Positions 10,825 through 19,748 of a DNA stretch of 64,000 bases are shown piece after piece (within the stretch, counting starts at the first letter, position 1; every line of letters begins with the position of its first letter). The stretch spans positions 58,663 to 122,662 of the forward strand of contig NZ_MVHG01000007.1 of assembly GCF_002086125.1 (NCBI RefSeq), read 5' to 3'. Source of the DNA: Mycobacterium arosiense ATCC BAA-1401 = DSM 45069. Its GTDB lineage: Bacteria; Actinomycetota; Actinomycetes; Mycobacteriales; Mycobacteriaceae. Made by a program: the position numbers and the translations under genes. Below the pieces are notes generated by a model. That model did no database searches, was not told the origin of the DNA, and was given only the letters and a program-made list of their open reading frames with translations.

Positions 10825-12146
10825 CGGTCCACCCCGCCCATGACCGGGTCGATGCTGGCGACCGAGGTGATCAGATCGGCGACCATGCCGCCTTCGCACA
10901 TCGCCGCCACCGACTGCAGATTGGTGAATGAGGGGTCTCGATAGTGCACCCGGTACGGCCGGGTGCCGCCGTCGCTGACCATGTGCACGCCCAGCTCCCC
11001 GCGCGGCGATTCCACCGCCGTGTACACCTGGCCGGGCGGCACCCGGATGCCCTCGGTGACCAGTTTGAAGTGGTGAATCAACGCTTCCATCGAGCCGCCC
11101 ATGATCTTGGCGATGTGCTCCGGTGAGTTGCCCAGGCCGTCGGGGCCCACCTTCAAGTCGGCCGGCCAGGCGATCTTGCGGTCCTCGACCATGATCGGGC
11201 CGGGCTTCAGCTGGTCCAGACACTGCTCGACGATCTTGATCGACTCCCACATCTCGTTGACGCGAATCATGTAGCGCCCGTAAGCATCACACGTGTCTTC
11301 GGTGATTACGTCGAATTCGTAGTTTTCGTATCCGCAGTACGGCTCGCTCTTGCGCAGATCGTGGGGTAACCCGGTGGCGCGCAGGATGGGGCCGGTAATG
11401 CCCAGCGCCATGCACCCGGTCAGGTCCAGGTAGCCGACGTCCTGGGTGCGGGCCTTCCAGATGGCGTTCTCGTTGAGCAGACCGCCCATTTCGCGCAGCA
11501 CCTGGCGCAGCGGACCCAGGGCCTCGGCGATCTCGGTTTGCGCGTTCGGCGGCAGGTCCTGGGCCACTCCACCGGGCCGGACGTAGGCGCTGTTCATCCG
11601 CAGGCCGGTGATCGATTCGAACAGGGTCAGCACGATTTCGCGTCCCCGGAAGCCGACGAACATCGGGGTCATGGCGCCCAGCTCCATGCCGCCGGTGGCT
11701 AGCGCCACCAGATGCGACGAGATCCGGTTGAGTTCCATCATCATCACCCGGATGACGTTGACCCGCTCCGGTATCTGGTCGGTGATGCCGAGCAGCTTCT
11801 CTACGCCCAGGCAGTAGGCCGTCTCGTTGAAAAACGGTGAGAGGTAGTCCATCCGGGTCACGAACGTGACCCCTTGGGTCCAGTAGCGGTATTCGAGGTT
11901 CTTCTCGATGCCGGTGTGCAGATACCCGATGCCGCAACGGGCATCGGTCACCGTTTCGCCCTCGATTTGCAGGATCAGCCGCAGCACCCCGTGGGTGGAC
12001 GGATGCTGGGGGCCCATGTTGACGATGATGCGTTCGCCGGGATCGGCGCCGCGGGCGGCTTCGACGACCTTGTCCCAGTCCTGGCCGCCGGCGATCACGA
12101 ACGTCTCGCCGGCGCCGTCGTGCGTCGCTTCGGTGGTAGTGCTCAT
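10821..12146 (-). CDS. nuoD: NADH-quinone oxidoreductase subunit D
   Basis: 49-kDa-type subunit at the quinone-binding pocket (441 residues). Conserved segments include [13 protein letters not shown] with the quinone-site His, [17 protein letters not shown], and the C-terminal [15 protein letters not shown]. The start ATG overlaps the nuoC stop by one base (TGATG). Together with NuoB and NuoC it forms the connecting module of complex I. Confidence 0.98.
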   Translation of the reverse strand: MSTTTEATHDGAGETFVIAGGQDWDKVVEAARGADPGERIIVNMGPQHPSTHGVLRLILQIEGETVTDARCGIGYLHTGIEKNLEYRYWTQGVTFVTRMDYLSPFFNETAYCLGVEKLLGITDQIPERVNVIRVMMMELNRISSHLVALATGGMELGAMTPMFVGFRGREIVLTLFESITGLRMNSAYVRPGGVAQDLPPNAQTEIAEALGPLRQVLREMGGLLNENAIWKARTQDVGYLDLTGCMALGITGPILRATGLPHDLRKSEPYCGYENYEFDVITEDTCDAYGRYMIRVNEMWESIKIVEQCLDQLKPGPIMVEDRKIAWPADLKVGPDGLGNSPEHIAKIMGGSMEALIHHFKLVTEGIRVPPGQVYTAVESPRGELGVHMVSDGGTRPYRVHYRDPSFTNLQSVAAMCEGGMVADLITSVASIDPVMGGVDR

Positions 12147-12853
12147 CAGTTGTACGCTCTCCGCTCGTCGGGCGGGGGTATTTGTGCGCCTTTGTATTCG
12201 ACGGGAATCCCGCCGAGTGGGTAGTCCTTGCGCTGGGGGTGCCCGTGCCAGTCGTCGGGCATCTCGATGCGGGTCAGCGACGGGTGTCCGTCGAAGATGA
12301 TGCCGAAGAAGTCGTACGTCTCCCGCTCGTGCCAGTCGGTGGTCGGATAGATGCCGTACAGCGAGGGGATGTGTGGATCGCCATCGGGCACAGCCACTTC
12401 CAGGCGGACACGGCGATTGTGCGTGATCGACTGCAGCGGGTACACCGCGTGCAGTTCGCGACCCGTCTCGTGCGGGTAGTGCACTCCGCTGACGCCCAGG
12501 CACATTTCGAAGCGCAGTTGCGGGTCGTCACGCAGCCGATGAGCGACCTGCACCAATGCGTCGCGGCGGACGTGCAAGGTCAGTTCGTCGCGGTACACCA
12601 CGACTTTTTCGATGGCGTCGGTGAATTCGACGTTGTCCTGGTTCAACGCCGCGGCCAGGCCGTCGACAACCTCGTCGAAATAACCGCCGTAGGGCCGTGG
12701 GCTGCTGCCGGGCAGCAGTACTTCGCGCACCAGCCGTCCGTAACCGGACGTGTCGCCCGTGCCCTTGCCGCCGAACATGCCGCGGCGCACGTCGATGACC
12801 TCTTCGTCGGCGCGGCTGATTGCTTCCCGGGGATCTTGGTCCGGTGTGCTCAT
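12146..12853 (-). CDS. nuoC: NADH-quinone oxidoreductase subunit C
   Basis: 30-kDa-type subunit of the connecting module (235 residues). The family signature is [21 protein letters not shown] (positions about 172-192) followed by [11 protein letters not shown]. The first 45 residues are a variable mycobacterial extension. The start ATG overlaps the nuoB stop (ATGA). No odd features. Confidence 0.97.
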   Translation of the reverse strand: MSTPDQDPREAISRADEEVIDVRRGMFGGKGTGDTSGYGRLVREVLLPGSSPRPYGGYFDEVVDGLAAALNQDNVEFTDAIEKVVVYRDELTLHVRRDALVQVAHRLRDDPQLRFEMCLGVSGVHYPHETGRELHAVYPLQSITHNRRVRLEVAVPDGDPHIPSLYGIYPTTDWHERETYDFFGIIFDGHPSLTRIEMPDDWHGHPQRKDYPLGGIPVEYKGAQIPPPDERRAYN

Positions 12854-13404
12854 CGCAGCAGTCCGCGCATCTCGATCGTGGGCCGCGCCGACAGGGCCGC
12901 CTGCTCGGCCTCGGCGATGGCGGTTTCCCGGTTGACGCCCAGCGGCATCTCTTGAATCTTCTCGTGCAGCTTCAGGATTGCGTACAACAGCATCTCCGGT
13001 CGCGGTGGGCAGCCGGGCAGGTAGATGTCCACCGGAACCACGTGGTCCACGCCCTGGACCACCGCATAGTTGTTGAACATCCCGCCGGATGACGCGCAGA
13101 CGCCCATGGCCAACACCCATTTCGGTTCGGCCATCTGGTCATAGATCTGTCGCAGCACGGGAGCCATCTTCTGGCTAACCCGTCCGGCGACGATCATCAG
13201 ATCGGCCTGCCGGGGGGTGGCCGAGAATCGCTCCATGCCGAACCGGGCGATGTCGAACCTTGGCCCGGCCGTTGCCATCATCTCGATGGCGCAGCAGGCC
13301 AACCCGAACGTCGCCGGCCACAGCGAGTTCTTGCGGACGTAGCCCGCGACCTTCTCGACTGTGGACAGCAGAATCCCGCCGGGCAGTTGTTCCTCAAGAC
13401 CCAC
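12850..13404 (-). CDS. nuoB: NADH-quinone oxidoreductase subunit B (cluster N2)
   Basis: Subunit that holds the terminal 4Fe-4S cluster N2, the electron donor to quinone. The four ligands are all present with correct spacing: the tandem Cys37-Cys38 in GLACCAIEM, Cys103 in [10 protein letters not shown], and Cys132 in [10 protein letters not shown]. The length of 184 residues is typical. It starts eight bases after the nuoA stop and its stop overlaps nuoC. Confidence 0.98.
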   Translation of the reverse strand: MGLEEQLPGGILLSTVEKVAGYVRKNSLWPATFGLACCAIEMMATAGPRFDIARFGMERFSATPRQADLMIVAGRVSQKMAPVLRQIYDQMAEPKWVLAMGVCASSGGMFNNYAVVQGVDHVVPVDIYLPGCPPRPEMLLYAILKLHEKIQEMPLGVNRETAIAEAEQAALSARPTIEMRGLLR

Positions 13405-13412
13405 GTCTTACC

Positions 13413-13790
13413 TCAATCCCACGTCAAGCCGCCGCGGCGCCATACGTAGGCGTAGGCCACGAAAACCGTCAGCATGAAAATCACCATTTCGACCAGAGCG
13501 AACGTGCCCAGCGCGTCGTAGCTGACCGCCCAGGGATACAGGAACACGATTTCGATGTCGAAGACGATGAAGAGCATCGCGGTGAGGTAGTACTTCACCG
13601 GAAAGCGCTGGCCGGCTGTCGCATGCGGGCCGCTCACCGATGTCTCGGTGGGTTCGATTCCGCACTCGTAGGCCGACATCTTCGACTTGTTGAAGCGCGA
13701 CGGGCCGGCCAGGCTCGCGATCACCACCGAGCCCACGGCAAAGGCAGTGGCAATGGCGCCTAGCACCAGGATGGGTATGTAGACGTTCAA
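13413..13790 (-). CDS. nuoA: NADH-quinone oxidoreductase subunit A
   Basis: Small membrane subunit with three helices. The loop with the mobile cysteine is seen in SAYECGIEP and the core helix in FPVKYYLTAMLFIVFDIEI. The start is uncertain. The TTG chosen here gives L/M-N-V-Y-I-P-I-L-V-L, the conserved mycobacterial N-terminus (125 residues), and has GGAG four bases upstream. A GTG at 13877 in the same frame would add 29 non-hydrophobic residues and lacks a clear ribosome-binding site. It is the first gene of the nuo operon. Confidence 0.93.
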   Translation of the reverse strand: MNVYIPILVLGAIATAFAVGSVVIASLAGPSRFNKSKMSAYECGIEPTETSVSGPHATAGQRFPVKYYLTAMLFIVFDIEIVFLYPWAVSYDALGTFALVEMVIFMLTVFVAYAYVWRRGGLTWD

Positions 13791-14164
13791 TTCGCTCCAT
13801 GATCCGTCGTACGAGCCGCCTGCAGCGGCCAGGCCGTAACCGGGCTGCTGTGACGAACTGGGCCGCAAGCCCGCCACAGTGATTTACAACATAGCGTCGC
13901 GGCGGGCGACGCGCTTGCCCGGGGTGGGGGTTTTGCAGTATCGGCGGTGCCACGCGCCGCTGTGCTGCGCAAACTCCATAGCCGGTGAAACCAACGCTCG
14001 CCGCCGGCCGCGATCCGCCGCATCGTCTACGCGGGTAGCACCAGCAAAGGCGCTGCTGCGCCGATCGCTGCGGCGCTAAAGATCAACGGCGTCGCCAGGG
14101 CGGATAGGCCCGCATCCGGTGGCCGGAAAGGGGTGGTCACAGCAAAGCCGCGACGCGGATCGGG
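13791..14164. other. Upstream region of the nuo operon, no gene seen
   Basis: Noncoding stretch that must hold the nuo promoter, since nuoA is the first gene and the next gene upstream is a separate unit. I see no convincing -35/-10 pair or operator. In M. tuberculosis a PPE gene (Rv3144c) lies between the Rv3143 homologue and nuoA; it is absent here. Confidence 0.5.
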
Positions 14165-14578
14165 TCAGCGCACCGGCGCGCGCAGCAGGTTCAGCACGGT
14201 GCGGCCCAGCACGATGGGGTCGATGGGATGCGGCACCGCACCCTCGGCGCGCGACCAGGCGGCCAACCACGCGTCGTCGGGCCGTCCGGTCAGCACGACC
14301 AGGGGCGGGCAGTTGTCGAGTTCGTCTTTGAGCTGCTTTGCGATTCCCATCCCACCGGTCGGGGTGGCCTCACCGTCCAGGATGGCCAAGTCGATGCCGC
14401 CCTTGTCCATCGTCGCCACCACCATGGGCCCCGTCGCCACCTCGACATAGCTCAGTTCGGGCAGATCGGGGTGCAGCTGCTTGCCCAGCGCCCGTATCAC
14501 CCGTTCGCGGGTTTGGACGTTGCTGCTGTAGACGAGGATCCGCAGGGCGACGCTGGATTGGGGGGTGGAGTCGGGCAC
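14165..14578 (-). CDS. Response-regulator receiver-like protein (Rv3143 type)
   Basis: Single-domain CheY-like protein of 137 residues. The translation matches the Rv3143 family: LRILVYSSNVQTRERVIRAL for beta1-alpha1, then LAILDGEATPTGG, where the phospho-acceptor strand reads L-A-I-L-D, and VVLTGRPDDAW for beta4. There is no output domain. The usual acidic pair after beta1 is replaced by Ser-Ser-Asn, so normal phosphorylation chemistry is doubtful. Conserved linkage to nuo in mycobacteria suggests a respiratory role, but this is inference. Confidence 0.85.
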   Translation of the reverse strand: MPDSTPQSSVALRILVYSSNVQTRERVIRALGKQLHPDLPELSYVEVATGPMVVATMDKGGIDLAILDGEATPTGGMGIAKQLKDELDNCPPLVVLTGRPDDAWLAAWSRAEGAVPHPIDPIVLGRTVLNLLRAPVR

Positions 14579-14632
14579 GGTGCAGATGCTACTGGTGTCG
14601 CACCCGGTGGGGCGGGGTGCCCGCGGAAATCC

Positions 14633-15169
14633 TTAATGCGATACCCGCACGAAGATGGCATCCGCGACGACCTTTGCCGTGGAGCTGATCATGCCGAGCC
14701 GGTTCCACCCCAGGTCGAACTGGTCGCGATCGAGCTTGGTTTCGCCGGTGATTCGGATCGAGCCGTCCTCCAGCTCGGAGATCGTGACCGGCAGCGTTAC
14801 CTCCTCGCTGACGCCTTTGATGGTGAAGGTGGCCCGAAGGTCGGCGGCCTTGCCCTTCGTCGGGTGCACTCCGGTCACCACGACGCTGATCTCACCGAAG
14901 CGGTCGACGTCAAAGAAGTCGGCCGAGCGCAGGTGTGTGTCGCGACGGCCGATGCCGGTGTCCAGCGAGGCGGCCCGAATGTCGACGCGGCCGAAAACCG
15001 CTCCCTTGCCGGTCAGTTGGCCGTCGCCGGTGAAGTCGGTGAAGCGGCCCTTGACGTTCAGCAGGCCCCACATGTTGCGGATCTTGAACGTGATGGCGCA
15101 GCGATCCCGAACCAGGTTCCACACGCCGGCCATGTCGGGATCGTGAAGCAATGTCTCCAAAGTCGTCAT
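14633..15169 (-). CDS. YceI family protein
   Basis: The 178-residue product has the YceI lipocalin-like fold signature: an N-terminal strand pair (WNLVRDRCAITFKIRNMWGLLNVKGRF), the core HLRSADFFDVDRFGEISVVVTG, and a C-terminal segment in which Trp-Asn-Arg precedes the last strand. YceI proteins bind isoprenoid or lipid ligands in a beta-barrel. No signal peptide is visible, so this is probably a cytoplasmic member. It lies 33 bases downstream of the SnoaL-like gene and may be the last gene of the catabolic operon above it. Confidence 0.85.
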   Translation of the reverse strand: MTTLETLLHDPDMAGVWNLVRDRCAITFKIRNMWGLLNVKGRFTDFTGDGQLTGKGAVFGRVDIRAASLDTGIGRRDTHLRSADFFDVDRFGEISVVVTGVHPTKGKAADLRATFTIKGVSEEVTLPVTISELEDGSIRITGETKLDRDQFDLGWNRLGMISSTAKVVADAIFVRVSH

Positions 15170-15202
15170 CGTGACCCCCAGTGTGTCGTGGCGAATCTAG
15201 CG

Positions 15203-15616
15203 CTAGTTCAGCAACGGCGCGATCCCTGCGGGATCGAAATATTCGTCGATGCGCTCGATCATGCCGTCGGTGCCCACCCTGATCACGATGCAGACCCGCA
15301 GCGAGATCGACTGTCCGGCATGCCCGGTGGCGTGCAAGATGTGCTGCTGGACGAAGCCCCGGGCGGATCCGTCATCGAACAGCTGCCGGTCCAGGATTTC
15401 GTAGCGGCGCTGCGTGGTGGCTCCGATGAACCACCCGATGACCCGCATCGCCCGGGCCTTGTCATCTGCTGTGAGCGGGCCGCGGTGCGAGCCGGTGCGC
15501 CACACCGCGATGTCGTTGCTCCACATCGCCTCAACCGCGGCGATGTCGCCGCGCTCGATCGCCGCGAACAGGCGGTTGGCCGCGTCGATGACCGTCTCGG
15601 TGCCGGAAGCGGGCAT
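15203..15616 (-). CDS. SnoaL-like / nuclear transport factor 2 family protein
   Basis: The 137-residue product has an NTF2-like cone fold pattern: an N-terminal helix (VIDAANRLFAAIERGDIAAVEAMWS), then W-R-T-G-S-H-R-G-P and a beta-sheet ending in VGTDGMIERIDEYFDPAG. Members are small isomerases, dehydratases or binding proteins; the reaction cannot be told from sequence. It follows the DUF6285-like gene after a 13-base spacer, so it is probably cotranscribed with the operon starting at 23216. Confidence 0.8.
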   Translation of the reverse strand: MPASGTETVIDAANRLFAAIERGDIAAVEAMWSNDIAVWRTGSHRGPLTADDKARAMRVIGWFIGATTQRRYEILDRQLFDDGSARGFVQQHILHATGHAGQSISLRVCIVIRVGTDGMIERIDEYFDPAGIAPLLN

Positions 15617-15629
15617 GTCTGGCTCCTGT

Positions 15630-15980
15630 CTAATCGCCGGGCTGTTCGCTGTCGTATCCGGGACGCGCGACCGCCAACCGGCGCCGTACCAGGGCGCGCA
15701 GGCACGCGGTGACCTGGTCGGCTTGCCCGTCCAACTCGCCGGAGCGTATCGCGGCGGCCAACCGTTCCTCGTCGGGAAAGCCCAGGCCGGCCAGTGCCGC
15801 GCGGGATTGCGCCTCGCTGTCGTCGAGCAATTCGCGTTCGACGATGCGCAGCGCGTTGGCGGCGACGCGGGCGTGGAAGTTGACCTGTCCTTCGGTCGCC
15901 CCGCGCACGTCGCTTTCCAGGAATTCGGCGACGGCGGCCACGAGTTCGGCGGCCCGCGGGCGGCCGTACGCGCTGGTCAT
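15630..15980 (-). CDS. DUF6285-like protein
   Basis: Small helical, highly charged protein of 116 residues with the pattern P-R-A-A-E-L-V-A-A-V-A-E-F-L then NFHARVAANALRIVERELL. Proteins of this kind occur directly after phosphotransferase (APH) and acyl-CoA dehydrogenase genes in actinobacteria, as here, and probably partner with the phosphotransferase. The start ATG overlaps the upstream stop (ATGA), supporting coupling. Function unknown. Confidence 0.8.
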   Translation of the reverse strand: MTSAYGRPRAAELVAAVAEFLESDVRGATEGQVNFHARVAANALRIVERELLDDSEAQSRAALAGLGFPDEERLAAAIRSGELDGQADQVTACLRALVRRRLAVARPGYDSEQPGD

Positions 15981-16972
15981 GCCCGGCCCTCTAGCAGGTT
16001 GAGCAGGTCCCACTCGGTCTCGCAGACCCGACGGCCGATGGTGGCCAACTCGACCGAGCGGTGTTGCCCGCTCAGGTGGCGTTCGGCCTGGAAGCGGCAG
16101 ATGACGCCCCAGCGCAAGGTGGCCAGCACCAGCCACCAGTGAAACGCCACCCGGTCGACGCTAGTCCCACTCGCCTGCTCGTAGGCCCCTAGGAAGCTCT
16201 CGATGCTGCCCAGGCCGCCGGCGCCGAGGCCGGCTGGGGCGCCGAATCGCCAGGCCCGGATGCAGAACCAGGCCAGGTCTTCGTACGCCTGCCCGACGTG
16301 TACGAGTTCCCAGTCCAGCACCGCGGCAAGGTCGGATCCGTCGACGATGAGGTTGCCCATCCGAAAATCGCCGTGCACCAACACCGCGGCCGACGATGGG
16401 GGGCGGTGGGCGGTCAGCCAGCGAAACCCCCATTCGAAGGTTGCGGTGGTGTCGCCCATGTCGTCGAGGCGTTGGCGCCATTCGGCGAGTTGGTCCTCCT
16501 GGGTCAGGTCGGGAATGTCCGGGTCGGCGCGGTGAATGGCGGCCGCCGCCTGCGCGCACTGCTGCAGCAATCGCGTGCGGGCCGCGTGTCCGCCGGAGCG
16601 CTCGAGCTGACGCTGGATGCGCCGCACGATGGTCTCGCCCTTGATCTCGTCACAGATCAGGAACGGATTGCCCAGTGTGGCAGCCGAATTGTCGGCGATC
16701 AACACGTGGGGGACCGGGGCCCCGGCGGCGCGCGCGGCGGCCTGCGTCCTGGCTTCCAGCTCCATGCCGGCATGCACGTCGTCGGGTGGGCCGGTGCGCA
16801 GGATCAGCGCGCGACGCCGCGTGTCGGTGACGGCCTCGAACGCCCAGGTGGTCCTGCTGGCGCCACCGGTCAACGCCCGCAAGTTCTCGACCGCGGTGTC
16901 GGCGCCGAGGGCCGCCGTGAGCACCCCGGCCAGTTTGGTGGCCAACTCCGCTGACTCGACGACGTCCATCAT
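15977..16972 (-). CDS. Phosphotransferase family protein (APH-like, FadE36 type)
   Basis: Aminoglycoside-phosphotransferase-like kinase fold, 331 residues. Kinase elements are visible: the nucleotide-loop region LTGGASRTTWAF, the catalytic loop LVHGDFRMGNLIV (His-Gly-Asp...Asn) and the metal-binding AVLDWELVHVG (Asp-Trp-Glu). Homologues next to acyl-CoA dehydrogenases phosphorylate hydroxyacyl substrates before dehydration, as in the ACAD10/11 route, so it may work with the adjacent dehydrogenase on a hydroxyacyl-CoA. The ATG overlaps the upstream stop. Confidence 0.88.
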   Translation of the reverse strand: MMDVVESAELATKLAGVLTAALGADTAVENLRALTGGASRTTWAFEAVTDTRRRALILRTGPPDDVHAGMELEARTQAAARAAGAPVPHVLIADNSAATLGNPFLICDEIKGETIVRRIQRQLERSGGHAARTRLLQQCAQAAAAIHRADPDIPDLTQEDQLAEWRQRLDDMGDTTATFEWGFRWLTAHRPPSSAAVLVHGDFRMGNLIVDGSDLAAVLDWELVHVGQAYEDLAWFCIRAWRFGAPAGLGAGGLGSIESFLGAYEQASGTSVDRVAFHWWLVLATLRWGVICRFQAERHLSGQHRSVELATIGRRVCETEWDLLNLLEGRA

Positions 16973-18207
16973 TTGTTGCCGAACTTGAACAGCCGCTGCG
17001 CCACCCGGCGAATCTGGATTTCCTCGGCGCCCTCGGTGATCCGGTAGCGGCGGTGGTGGCGATAGATGTGTTCGAACGGCTCGTGGCGGCTGTAGCCGAG
17101 GCCGCCGAAGATCTGCATGGCGCGGTCGGCGGCGTCGCACACCAGCCGGTTGGCGCGGTAGTTCGCCATCGACACCTTGTCCGAGACCTCCATGTGGTGG
17201 TCGCGGTCGAGATGCCAGGCGGCGTAGTGCACCAGCAGGCGCACCATCTGCGCTTCCGTCGCCAATTCGGCCAGCGGCCACTGGACGGCCTGGTTGACCG
17301 ACAGCGGCTTGCCGAACACCGTTCGGGTGCCGGCGTATTCGGCGGCGCGGTCGATGCAGTACTGCGCCGCGCCCAGGCTGCTGGCGGCTTGCCGAATTCT
17401 ATTCTCGTGCAGAAAGGTTTGTGCGACCTCCAGCCCGCGGTCCACCTCGCCGAGCACCGCGTCGGCGGGAACTCGCACATCGGCGAGCTCGACCTCGCCG
17501 TGGTCGGTCGGCATGTTGAATGTCCACCAGTAGTAGGGAACGTTGAATCCGGGCGTGTTCGTCGGCACCAGAAACGCGGTGATGCCCCGGGCGCTGCCGG
17601 CTTCCCCGGAGGTGCGGGCGAAGACCAGGTCGTGAGTCGCGCGGTGCACGCCCGTGTTGAACCGCTTGGAGCCGTTGATCACCCAGCTGTCGCCGTCGCG
17701 TTCGGCGTGTGTTTCCAGCCAGGTGGCATCCGAACCGTGGTCGGGCTCGGTCAGCCCGAATGCCATGGAGCGTTCCCCGGTGATCAACGCCTCCGACCAC
17801 ACCTTGCGCTGCTCCTCGGTGCCGAACCGCTCCATCATGATCACCTGCGGGAAGTTGCCGACGATCGACGACTCGTTCTGCAGGTCGTTGTGCAGACCAA
17901 GGCCCTTGTGCGCCAGGTGTTCCCGGATGATCGCCATGTCGACGTTGCTGCCGTCGCGGCCGCCGAGCGAGGCCGGCAGTCCGTACCGCAGCCAGCCTGC
18001 CTTGTCGGCTCGTCGGCGCATCTCCGAGAGCAGGTCCTCCCACTCGCGCGTCGGGATGCCGCCGTTGTCCCAATCGGTGCGCGCGTGCTCGCGGCGCTGG
18101 TCGAAGTACTGGATGTTCTCACGTTCCAGCGGCTTGATCTCGGTCTCGATGAACTCGTCGATCTCGGCGAGCACGCCCGGGAGGTGTTCTGGCAGGGTGA
18201 AATCCAC
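16969..18207 (-). CDS. Acyl-CoA dehydrogenase
   Basis: FAD-dependent alpha,beta-dehydrogenase of acyl-CoA (412 residues). The FAD/substrate region is visible in MAFGLTEPDHGSDATWLETHA. The C-terminal helical domain includes QIFGGLGYSRHEPFEHIYRHHRRYRI, followed by the motif EGAEEIQIRR, which carries the Glu of this subfamily. It lies between TetR and the APH-like gene in the operon. The APH plus ACAD pairing resembles ACAD10/11-type systems for hydroxylated or branched acyl chains. Confidence 0.92.
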   Translation of the reverse strand: MDFTLPEHLPGVLAEIDEFIETEIKPLERENIQYFDQRREHARTDWDNGGIPTREWEDLLSEMRRRADKAGWLRYGLPASLGGRDGSNVDMAIIREHLAHKGLGLHNDLQNESSIVGNFPQVIMMERFGTEEQRKVWSEALITGERSMAFGLTEPDHGSDATWLETHAERDGDSWVINGSKRFNTGVHRATHDLVFARTSGEAGSARGITAFLVPTNTPGFNVPYYWWTFNMPTDHGEVELADVRVPADAVLGEVDRGLEVAQTFLHENRIRQAASSLGAAQYCIDRAAEYAGTRTVFGKPLSVNQAVQWPLAELATEAQMVRLLVHYAAWHLDRDHHMEVSDKVSMANYRANRLVCDAADRAMQIFGGLGYSRHEPFEHIYRHHRRYRITEGAEEIQIRRVAQRLFKFGNK

Positions 18208-18231
18208 GGCTATCTCCTCGCGATTCTCGCG

Positions 18232-18843
18232 TTACGCACCATAGAGGGTCTTCTTCCACACCGTCGACAGCGTGGCGATCGCGTCCTCGTCGCTCATCTG
18301 GATTCCGAGACCCGACTGCCCGACGAAGACGGTGGTGAAGTTCTCGAACAACAGCGCGATGGCCGCCGCCGTGTGTTGCGGGTTGAGCTCGGCGCCGTAA
18401 CCCTGCTCCTGCGCGCGCCGAACCGAAGCCGCCACGATGTCCACGCCGAAGCGGCGGAACTCGTTCTGCACGGCCGCGAACCGCCGTTGGGTGGCGGCCA
18501 GCTGGGCCACGGCGATCATGATGCCGATGTTCTGCTTGAACATGTTCCAGTAGCCGGTGACCACCGAGGTGAAAAAGGCGTCGTCGTCGGGAGAATCCGG
18601 CAGGTGGACGCTCAGCCCCGACGGCCTCACCACCTCGTGCAGGAACGATTCCGCGAGGCCCGCCAGCAGGTCTTCCTTGTCGGCGAAGTATCGGTAGAAC
18701 ACCGCCGGTGATTTCCCCGCGGCCGACGTGATGTCGGCCAGGGTGGTGCCGTGAAAACCACGTTCGGCAAACAATTTTCGGGCGGCCTGTTCGATGGCCT
18801 GCCTGGTCTGGCGGCCCTTCGTGGTCAGGTTCTCGGTCGGCAT
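18232..18843 (-). CDS. TetR family transcriptional regulator
   Basis: 203 residues with a classic N-terminal helix-turn-helix: AIEQAARKLFAERGFHGTTLADITSAAGKSPAVFYRYFADKEDLL (about residues 15-60). The C-terminal ligand domain is generic. The start overlaps the upstream lyase stop by one base, so it is embedded in the middle of the catabolic operon. It probably represses that operon, possibly at the inverted repeat at 23269-23286, and releases on binding a pathway acyl-CoA. The ligand is not known. Confidence 0.9.
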   Translation of the reverse strand: MPTENLTTKGRQTRQAIEQAARKLFAERGFHGTTLADITSAAGKSPAVFYRYFADKEDLLAGLAESFLHEVVRPSGLSVHLPDSPDDDAFFTSVVTGYWNMFKQNIGIMIAVAQLAATQRRFAAVQNEFRRFGVDIVAASVRRAQEQGYGAELNPQHTAAAIALLFENFTTVFVGQSGLGIQMSDEDAIATLSTVWKKTLYGA

Positions 18844-19748
18844 CAGTCCCGGATCCGGTCGCCGGCGCGTAACAGGGCGCTCGGCAGGTCATGACTTACC
18901 AGGGATTTCGCCACGTCGGCCGCGGCGATGGCGGCCCGCAGGTCGACGTCGACGTCGATGCCGCTGTCGCTCAACAGGTACACCAGATCCTCGGTGGCGA
19001 TGTTGCCGGTGGCGCCCGGCGCGAAGGGGCAGCCGCCCAGCCCGCCGACCGAGGCGTCGAGCCGGGTGACGCCGGAGCTGACCGCGGCGTAGGCGCTGGC
19101 CAGTCCGGAGCCGCGGGTGTTGTGGAAGTGCCCGCCCAGCGGCATGTCGCCGATCACCGGAAACAGTTGCGCGATAAGCGAACTCACCCGGCCCGGAGTG
19201 GTGGTGCCGATGGTGTCGGCGATGGACAGGCGGTCGGCCCCACGCTTGCGGGCGGCCGCCGCGATTTCGAGCACCCGCTGGGGCGGGGTGGGGCCTTCGA
19301 AGGGTGAGTCCCAAGCGGTGGCGATGACCACTTCGACGGTGACCGGACGACCGGGGCCGTCGTGCGCGATGGCGACGATCTCGTCGATCGCCCCGGTGGC
19401 CTCGGCGCTGGTGCGTCCGACGTTGGCCTTGCTGAAGGTGTCGTCGGCGGCCACCACGTACTCGATGGAGCGCAATCCCGCGGCGACGGCCCGCTTGGCA
19501 CCGTTGGGACTGGCCACCAGGGCCGAGAATTCGATGTCGGGGTAGTCCTGCAGATGGGCGGCCAGTTCGGCGGCATCGGCCATCGACGGCACCTTCGTCG
19601 GGGAGACGAACGCGGTGACCTCGACCTCGCGGACCCCGGTGGCCGCTACCGCGGCCAGCAGTTCCAGCTTGGCCGACAACGGGATTGGCGTTTCGATCTG
19701 CAGACCGTCGCGCAGGGCCACCTCGCGGATGTCGACGTGGGCGGTCAT
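18843..19748 (-). CDS. Hydroxymethylglutaryl-CoA lyase-like protein
   Basis: DRE-TIM metallolyase of 301 residues. The strand-1 motif is R-E-V-A-L-R-D-G-L-Q with Arg13 and Asp14; the metal-binding histidines are in GGHFHNTRG; and the glycine-rich loop with the catalytic Cys is GGLGGCPFAPGATGN. These are HMG-CoA lyase features, giving acetyl-CoA plus a keto acid from a 3-hydroxy-3-methyl-acyl-CoA. In this operon the true substrate may be a related branched hydroxyacyl-CoA. The stop overlaps the TetR start and the start overlaps the CoA-transferase stop. Confidence 0.9.
   Translation of the reverse strand: MTAHVDIREVALRDGLQIETPIPLSAKLELLAAVAATGVREVEVTAFVSPTKVPSMADAAELAAHLQDYPDIEFSALVASPNGAKRAVAAGLRSIEYVVAADDTFSKANVGRTSAEATGAIDEIVAIAHDGPGRPVTVEVVIATAWDSPFEGPTPPQRVLEIAAAARKRGADRLSIADTIGTTTPGRVSSLIAQLFPVIGDMPLGGHFHNTRGSGLASAYAAVSSGVTRLDASVGGLGGCPFAPGATGNIATEDLVYLLSDSGIDVDVDLRAAIAAADVAKSLVSHDLPSALLRAGDRIRD

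Noticed and set aside
17053..18711. 552-codon plus-strand frame opposite the acyl-CoA dehydrogenase and TetR
   Set aside because: Antisense shadow of well-supported minus-strand genes; no start site or motif.
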